Origin: Pleurodeles waltl
Taxonomy: Eukaryota; Chordata; Amphibia; Caudata; Salamandridae
Assembly (NCBI RefSeq): GCF_031143425.1
Contig: NC_090450.1
Span: forward strand, 215,771,442 to 215,835,441
Direction of reading: 5' to 3'
DNA length: 64,000 bases
Shown here: in pieces, positions 59,171-64,000 of the stretch
Position numbering within the stretch: the first letter of the stretch is position 1
Layout of the letters: each line of letters starts with the position of its first letter
Notes under the pieces: generated by a model
Database searches by the model: none
What the model was told of the DNA's origin: nothing
Seen by the model: the letters and a program-made list of their open reading frames with translations, nothing else
Position numbers and translations under genes: made by a program

Positions 59171-60734
59171 ATGGCCTGTGTGATCGAGGAAAGGGCCCCA
59201 GCCTTCACTTTGGAGGAGTTGGAGAGACTGGTGGATGGGGTCCTACCCGGCAGTACAGACTGCTGTATGAGTCTCCAGAGCAACAGGTGAGTACACTGTG
59301 GGCACGATGCATGTGACATGAATGCATGGAGTGGTATGTGTGAAGGCCTCATGTAAGGGGGTGGGTGGATGTTCTCTGGGCGGTATATAGGTTGTGTACT
59401 GGGGCATGTGTGTGCCAATGGTGATGTAAATGGGTATGGTGGGGCATATGTGTAACAGGCAGGACTGTATGTGTAATTCAATTTTCCTCTGTGTATTGCT
59501 TCTGCAGGTCAGTGCCCATCAAAAGAAGGGTCTATGGCGTGCCAACGCCAAGGAGGTGCGGACCCTGAGGGTCTATGGCAGGTGGAGAACCCACTGTCGG
59601 AAACGGTGGGACGACCTGAGACGCTGGGCACAGAAGACGGCGAGGCCCAGCTGGGGATAGCCTCCCAACGAGGAATCAGTGCCCGTCTAACCCTGACCCC
59701 CCTGATGGCCTGCATACTGGCTGTGACCTATCCTGAGCTGGATGGGGGCTTGAGGGCATCACAGCGGCCACAAGAGGGTGAGTACAGTGCCCATCATTAC
59801 AACTTACCCATGGTAGGGTAGTATCCGGGTGAGGGATGTGTGTCAGTGGGTGCCCCTAGGCCAGGCCTGATATTGCAGCATAGGTACCCTGGTGGCTAGG
59901 GCTCAGAAGGGATAATCTTGATACCTAGCTTGTAGGCATCCGCAACTGCGTGGTTCCCGGGTGTGCTGCTTTTGGTGGTGTGTGCCCCTCCCCATGCCTT
60001 GGCTACTAATTATTTCTCTGCTAGTGCTATGGCATATTGTGTAGGCCTGTTCTCTGTGTGTGAGGGTGCTGTGTACGCCAACAGTGGTGTTGGTGCAGCC
60101 GCTGACAAAGTGTATCCTTTGTCTTTTCCCCCCGTTTTTGTTTTGTCATCCTGTCCTTATGTGCATTAGTATCATTTGGCTGAGGAGCAGAGGCACAGGT
60201 GACAGAGGGAGCTGCATCCCACAGTACCCAGGAGGCAGTGTCCACCAAGGCTGAGGGCACCAGTGGGATGGAGGGTGAAGGGAGCACTACAGCAGAGAGG
60301 GGAGGGGACAGTTCTGACACAGATACATCCTCCGATGGAAACTCCATGGTGGTGGCGGGCACTTCTGTGACCACCCCAGCTACAGGTACAGCCACCACCC
60401 CCATACCAGCACCGCCCTCCCAGCAGCCCCTCATCGAGTTTCCTATGCCCGCTCACCCAGGAGGGTGGGCATCTCCTTCGCCCCAGGCACCTCAAGCCCT
60501 GCCCCAGTGAGCCCTACTGCCCTGAGTGAGGAGGCTATTGACCTCCTGAGATCCATCTCTGTAGGGCAGTCAACCATTGTGAATGCCATCCAGGGGCTGA
60601 CAGCCCAGATGCAACAAACTAATGCATTCCTGGAGGGCATTCACATGGGATTGGCAGGCCAACAGAGATTGATCCAGGCTCTGGCCTCCTCTCTGATTGC
60701 AGCCATTGTCCCTGTTTCTACCCTCCCCCTCTAA
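59171..60734 (+). pseudogene. Second Harbinger-associated Myb/SANT gene, three exons
   Basis: Exon 1 (from ATG 59171) encodes FTLEELERLVDGVLP, then, after a one-base shift, LLYESPEQQ up to the donor at 59286 (CAACAG/GTGAGT). Exon 2 follows TTGCTTCTGCAG at 59508 and encodes VSAHQKKGLWRANAKEVRTL, then THCRKRWDDLRRWAQKTA, the core of a Myb/SANT-like domain. A shift near 59640 leads to AQLGIASQRG and TPLMACILAVTYPELDG, ending at a GAG/GGTGAGTA donor near 59775. Exon 3 (from about 60200) is Ser/Thr/Gly-rich; after a shift near 60470 it gives a helical region (SEEAIDLLRSISVGQSTIVN, then QGLTAQMQQTNAFL) to 60734. This protein differs clearly from the NAIF1-like one at 55590. Several frameshifts, so probably dead. 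Confidence 0.7.
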
Positions 60735-61316
60735 CATCCACTGCCCAGTCCTGTTCTCCTCAACGCCCACCCATCCCAAGCACACAGGCAGAGAAGTATG
60801 CACACAAGACAACACCCAAGAGTGGTACAGGCAAACACAAGCACCACACTTCATCCCACAGGCACTCACACAAACACCATCCAGAAGCAGACACACACAC
60901 GTCCACTGTCTCCAGTGTCTCCCCCTCCTTCTCCTCCACCACCTCCCACCCAGTTCCGTCCTCACTCACACCTGAAGGCACTACATCATCATCCACTACC
61001 AGCATTACCAAACCAAGCAGAACACACACCTCACTGGCAGACACCTCCACAACAGCCATGCACACGTCCCCTGTGTCCTCTCCCACTGTGTCTCCCCCCC
61101 CAAGGTGCACAAACGCAAGCACTCAGACACCCAACAGCCATCCACCTCACAACAGCAACAGGCCATGCACCTGCAGCCAAAAGCAGCAGACACCTCCAAC
61201 AAGCACTCCCTCTTCCTCCACCCCATTCCTTCTCCCTCTTCCCGCCCCAATGTCCCTAAGAAACTTTTCCTATCCAACATTGACCTCTTCCCTACCCCTA
61301 CCCCCATCTTGCACGT
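60735..61316 (+). other. Pro/Thr/Ser-rich spacer
   Basis: Open in two frames, with CAC- and CCT-rich sequence giving His/Thr/Pro-rich peptides. It may be a 3' untranslated region or an eroded coding part of the Myb gene. No domain. Confidence 0.35.
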
Positions 61317-62003
61317 ATGGACAGGGTAGGAATAACCCAGCCAAGCGCTTCAGCCACACAGTCCACTGGCCCAGTTGTCACCACACCCACTTGTGGTGGA
61401 AAAGGATCCAGGCCACATGTCCTGAAGGTGAAGGAGCCTGCACCAGGCAGCCTCAAGGGAAAGGAGCCTTTCCCAGCTGCCAGAAAGACCAAGGAGCCTG
61501 CACCAGCAGGCAATAAGAGAAAGGAGCCTGCCCCACCTGCCAGGAAGACAAAGGAGCCTGCACCAGCAGGCAAGAAGGGAAAGGAGCCTGCCCCACCTGC
61601 CAGGAAGAGCAAGGAGCCTGCACCAGCAGGCAGGAAGACCAAGGGGCCTGGGGCAGGAACTGTGACAGAGCCCCCACCACCAACCATGATTGTGCAGCCG
61701 TCCGAGTTTGCAGGGAATGGGCAGGAGCCCCCCCAGCAGCACCACCAACCATGGAGCAGCCGTCCGAGGTTGCAGGAGATGGGCAGGAGTCTCCCCCCAC
61801 CGGCAGCATCACCACCACTGAGCAGCCATCTGAGGTTGCAGGGGATGGGCAGGAGCCTCCCCACACAAGCAGCACCACCACCACTGAGCAGCCATCCGAG
61901 GTTGCAGGGGATGGGCAGGAGTCTACCCCCACCAGCAGCACCACCACTCAGCAGCCATCACCGCCGGCAGACAGTATGCAATCCTGACACCATGGGCTGC
62001 TGA
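61317..62003 (+). CDS. Repeat-rich Lys/Pro ORF, unknown
   Basis: 228 codons. After a short N-terminus (VGITQPSASATQSTGPVV), residues 39-108 are seven copies of a 10-residue unit, alternately KEPAPAGKK(G/R/T) and KEPAPPARK(T/S), highly basic and proline-rich. From residue 125 the frame runs through a second tandem repeat; there the neighbouring frame (61751-61987) reads EQPSEVAGDGQE repeats and looks more natural, so a frameshift near 61750 is likely. It may be the C-terminal exon of the Myb gene upstream or a separate product. The basic PAPA repeats could be a DNA- or chromatin-binding tail; this is a guess from composition. Confidence 0.4.
   Translation: MDRVGITQPSASATQSTGPVVTTPTCGGKGSRPHVLKVKEPAPGSLKGKEPFPAARKTKEPAPAGNKRKEPAPPARKTKEPAPAGKKGKEPAPPARKSKEPAPAGRKTKGPGAGTVTEPPPPTMIVQPSEFAGNGQEPPQQHHQPWSSRPRLQEMGRSLPPPAASPPLSSHLRLQGMGRSLPTQAAPPPLSSHPRLQGMGRSLPPPAAPPLSSHHRRQTVCNPDTMGC
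61431..61640 (+). repeat. Tandem 30 bp repeat (7 copies)
   Basis: Seven exact-length 30 bp units beginning AAGGAGCCTG, alternating between two types, so the higher-order period is 60 bp. All keep frame with the Lys/Pro ORF. Confidence 0.85.
61690..61970 (+). repeat. Tandem repeat of about 63-69 bp (4 copies)
   Basis: Units carry CAGCCNTCCGAGGTTGCAGG and GATGGGCAGGAG, starting near 61695, 61759, 61822 and 61891. Spacing is mostly a multiple of three. Confidence 0.8.
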
Positions 62004-62059
62004 GCGGCCTGCCCCCTGCAAAGCCAGTGGGGATGATACCCACCTGGGAGACTGTGACC

Positions 62060-62465
62060 TTGCACTCACCAGGATCAAGAGCACAGTGCACAATGCCCCT
62101 CCAGAACCAGTGGGCAAGACACCCACATGCCCAACACTCCCCAGGATCAAGAAAAGGGCACGATGCCCCCTCCAGAACCAGTGGGCAAGACACCCACATG
62201 CCCAACACTTCCCAGGATCAAGAACAGGGCACGATGCCCCCTCCAGAACGAACCAGTGGGCAAGACACCCACATGCCCAACACTCCCCAGGATCAAGAAC
62301 AGGGAACGATGCCCCATCCAGAACCACTGGGCAAGACACCCACATGCCCAACACTCCCCAGGATCAAGAACACAGGGCACAATGCCCCCTCCGGAACCAC
62401 TGAGAGGCTGTGACCTTGTACTTGACAGGACCAAGCACAGGGCGTGTTGCCCCCTCCAGAACCAG
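62060..62465 (+). repeat. Tandem repeat of about 72 bp (5-6 copies)
   Basis: Units contain AGGATCAAGAACAGGGCACG, ATGCCCCCTCCAGAACCAGT and GGGCAAGACACCCACATGCC. Starts lie near 62072, 62144, 62216, 62289, 62363 and, more degenerate, 62429. Spacing varies between 72 and 74 bp, so no single frame is kept throughout and coding is doubtful. Confidence 0.85.
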
Positions 62466-63560
62466 TGGTCCTGTTCCATCTCCCGGCTGAGGTGACCCTG
62501 TCCCCCATCCCCCTGAGGTGCCTGTCTATTTACCAACTAATGCCCCTGCAGTGTTCTCTCTGTGTTGAAGCAGGTGACATGTGGCCTAGGACTTCGGCCT
62601 GTGGCCATGTGGACTACGGTAATAGTGGACTGGGCTGTGCCCCTTTTTCTGTACATATGTATATATCTATTATCTTGCCTAATTTATTTTTCATGCTGTG
62701 TTGGACTCATTACATTCACTTTAGCTAAATCGTTTTGCATTATTCATCCGAGTTACGTGCATGCAGTAATGTATGTGTTCCCTTGTGTGGCACACTACAT
62801 GAAGGACTGCCAGTTCATATTGGAAGCCCCAGGCCTTGACAACTGCATGTGTAGATGGAGGAGCCATCCTAGACAGATTTGTGGATTGTAGCATTCCCAA
62901 TAGCTGGGTGGGACACACACGGGAGGAAGGGAGAACAAAGCTCCGCTGTGCACTTCAAGAGGGCTCTGATTCTGGAAAGGTCACTGGGAGTCTGGGTAAA
63001 TCTCAGGAAGGAGAAGGGGCTGATACGAGAATCAGAAGCGAATGGGCTTGGGGCCTTTATAACATTGTATTAGTGAGACTGACATCCAGGCGTAGTCCTC
63101 TAGTCATTCACATGGACTGTGTTGTGGGTCACTCTTTCTGTGACAGACTGCTTCCTGCACAAAGAGCAGGACATAGGAGTGGGCACTTCAAAGGAGGAAA
63201 CCCCCATACCATGAACTTTAAAGAAAAAGAAACTTAGTCACATCCGCACCAGACAATGGATTATAAAAATGAGAGCTCAAGCCTCCCACAATTGTCAAAC
63301 TGGAGCTGTACAGAATTGTGGCGCAGCTCAGCATGACTTCTGGCTATTGTGATCAGGACTGGGGACTATGGTCTGCCAGTCTCCCTGTTCGGTGAGGGAA
63401 CTTCACCCAGTAGACTCAAGACCATTTGCTCTAGAGCCTGAGGCACCAGAATCTCCCTACCTACAGGACCAAAGGACCCTGTGAGGAAGAGGAGAGTGCT
63501 TAGGAGGAGAAAAGTCAAATGGGGATCCTGTCAAGTGGGTACATGGTGAGGCCCATATCA
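62466..63560. other. Unassigned; possible 3' part of the Harbinger region
   Basis: No terminal inverted repeat matching 43154 was found. Short frames (62562-62891, 62836-63237) show no domain. Confidence 0.35.
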
Positions 63561-63589
63561 CTGATCCAACTGTCCACCCAATTGCTGCT

Positions 63590-64000
63590 GTCTGCGAACC
63601 CCCTATGCTAGGTAGGGGTCATCCTCATGATTAATGACCATTGACAGTCCGCTTGAGTGCTTCTGTCTGCAACACCATATGCCATGTTGGGGCTTTGGTG
63701 AAGAAGACCTTTGTACGATCAAGCTGTCCACAAAAGTGCTGCTGTAAGTGACTCTAGGTTGCTAGGTGAGGCTGCGGTGAAGATGAAGTCCACCACCCTG
63801 GTGCATTGCTATGACAAGAAGCAGGTCATTGCCAGTGCAGATTTGTGACCCTGATTAACTGTTGTACATTGTGTGCTGGTGATGACCCCTGTATGCCAGA
63901 TGGGCACTGCAGTGAAGAGTACAGCTGTTGACCTGGTGCAGCTCTGTGTCAACAAGATGGCCATCACTCCTGTGCAGTGCTGTGACTCAAAGGAGCCGTC
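63590..64000 (+). repeat. Degenerate tandem repeat running off the window end
   Basis: A phrase of the form TGCTGT...CCCTATGCCAGGTxGGGxCTG...GTGAAGA recurs near 63606, 63680, 63760 and 63894, with TGTGACAACAAG-like words between. Spacing is about 74, 80 and 134 bp. Copies are strongly diverged. The right end lies outside the window. Confidence 0.45.

Noticed and set aside
59035..59481. 148-codon minus-strand ORF overlapping the second Myb gene
   Set aside because: It is the antisense shadow of the Myb exon and intron; splice sites and motifs support the plus strand.
1..64000. Host protein-coding exons, tRNA or rRNA genes
   Set aside because: None could be supported; all convincing coding similarity is to mobile-element proteins.

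Overview
The window looks like intergenic DNA from a very large, transposon-rich vertebrate genome. The closest fit is a salamander, probably a newt-type (salamandrid) amphibian. This is inference from the mix of elements: a decayed DIRS retrotransposon, PIF/Harbinger elements carrying Myb/SANT genes, long newt-type LTRs, an L2-clade LINE and a DD37E Tc1/mariner element, many of them nested. I found no host gene, rRNA, tRNA or CRISPR array. Every convincing coding region belongs to a mobile element.

Layout. 1-1440: LINE 3' fragment split by a GC-rich Harbinger-type MITE (201-988, TAA target duplication). 1792-4203: 2.4 kb LTR on the minus strand. 4789-6408: two MITEs. 7439-10475: decayed LINE on the minus strand. 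10476-15195: unassigned, partly AT-rich. 15196-16105: LTR-like block with a small hydrophobic ORF. 16721-20666: LTR of the same family as 1792-4203, with a second, 991 bp LTR (18932-19922) inside it; this large LTR itself sits in another repeat resumed at 20667-22480. 24194-24687: MITE. 25512-27513: another long LTR. 28290-33715: degenerate DIRS element with inverted ends. 36289-42085: two inverted copies of a composite (repeat X plus Harbinger end), one carrying an intact TRT-like transposon (38475-40036) and a second copy of the 991 bp LTR family (40095-41066).

43154 to about 62900 is a Harbinger-type region split by an 11.9 kb L2-clade LINE (43517-55418). The LINE has about five and a half tandem 5' monomers of 1.4-1.7 kb, each built round a pyrimidine-only minisatellite, followed by an endonuclease/RT ORF that has lost its RT active-site box. 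Beyond the LINE lie a NAIF1-like Myb/SANT gene (+), a HARBI1-type transposase (-) and a second Myb/SANT gene (+) with repeat-rich tail DNA, all with frameshifts or stops. The transposase and Myb proteins would work together in Harbinger transposition, but no protein of this trio is intact here.

The most interesting signals are: (i) a tiny membrane-peptide ORF shared by two divergent LTR copies with mostly synonymous differences; (ii) the giant tandem-monomer 5' region of the L2 LINE; (iii) one Harbinger transposase next to two different Myb/SANT genes; (iv) an apparently intact DD37E transposon.
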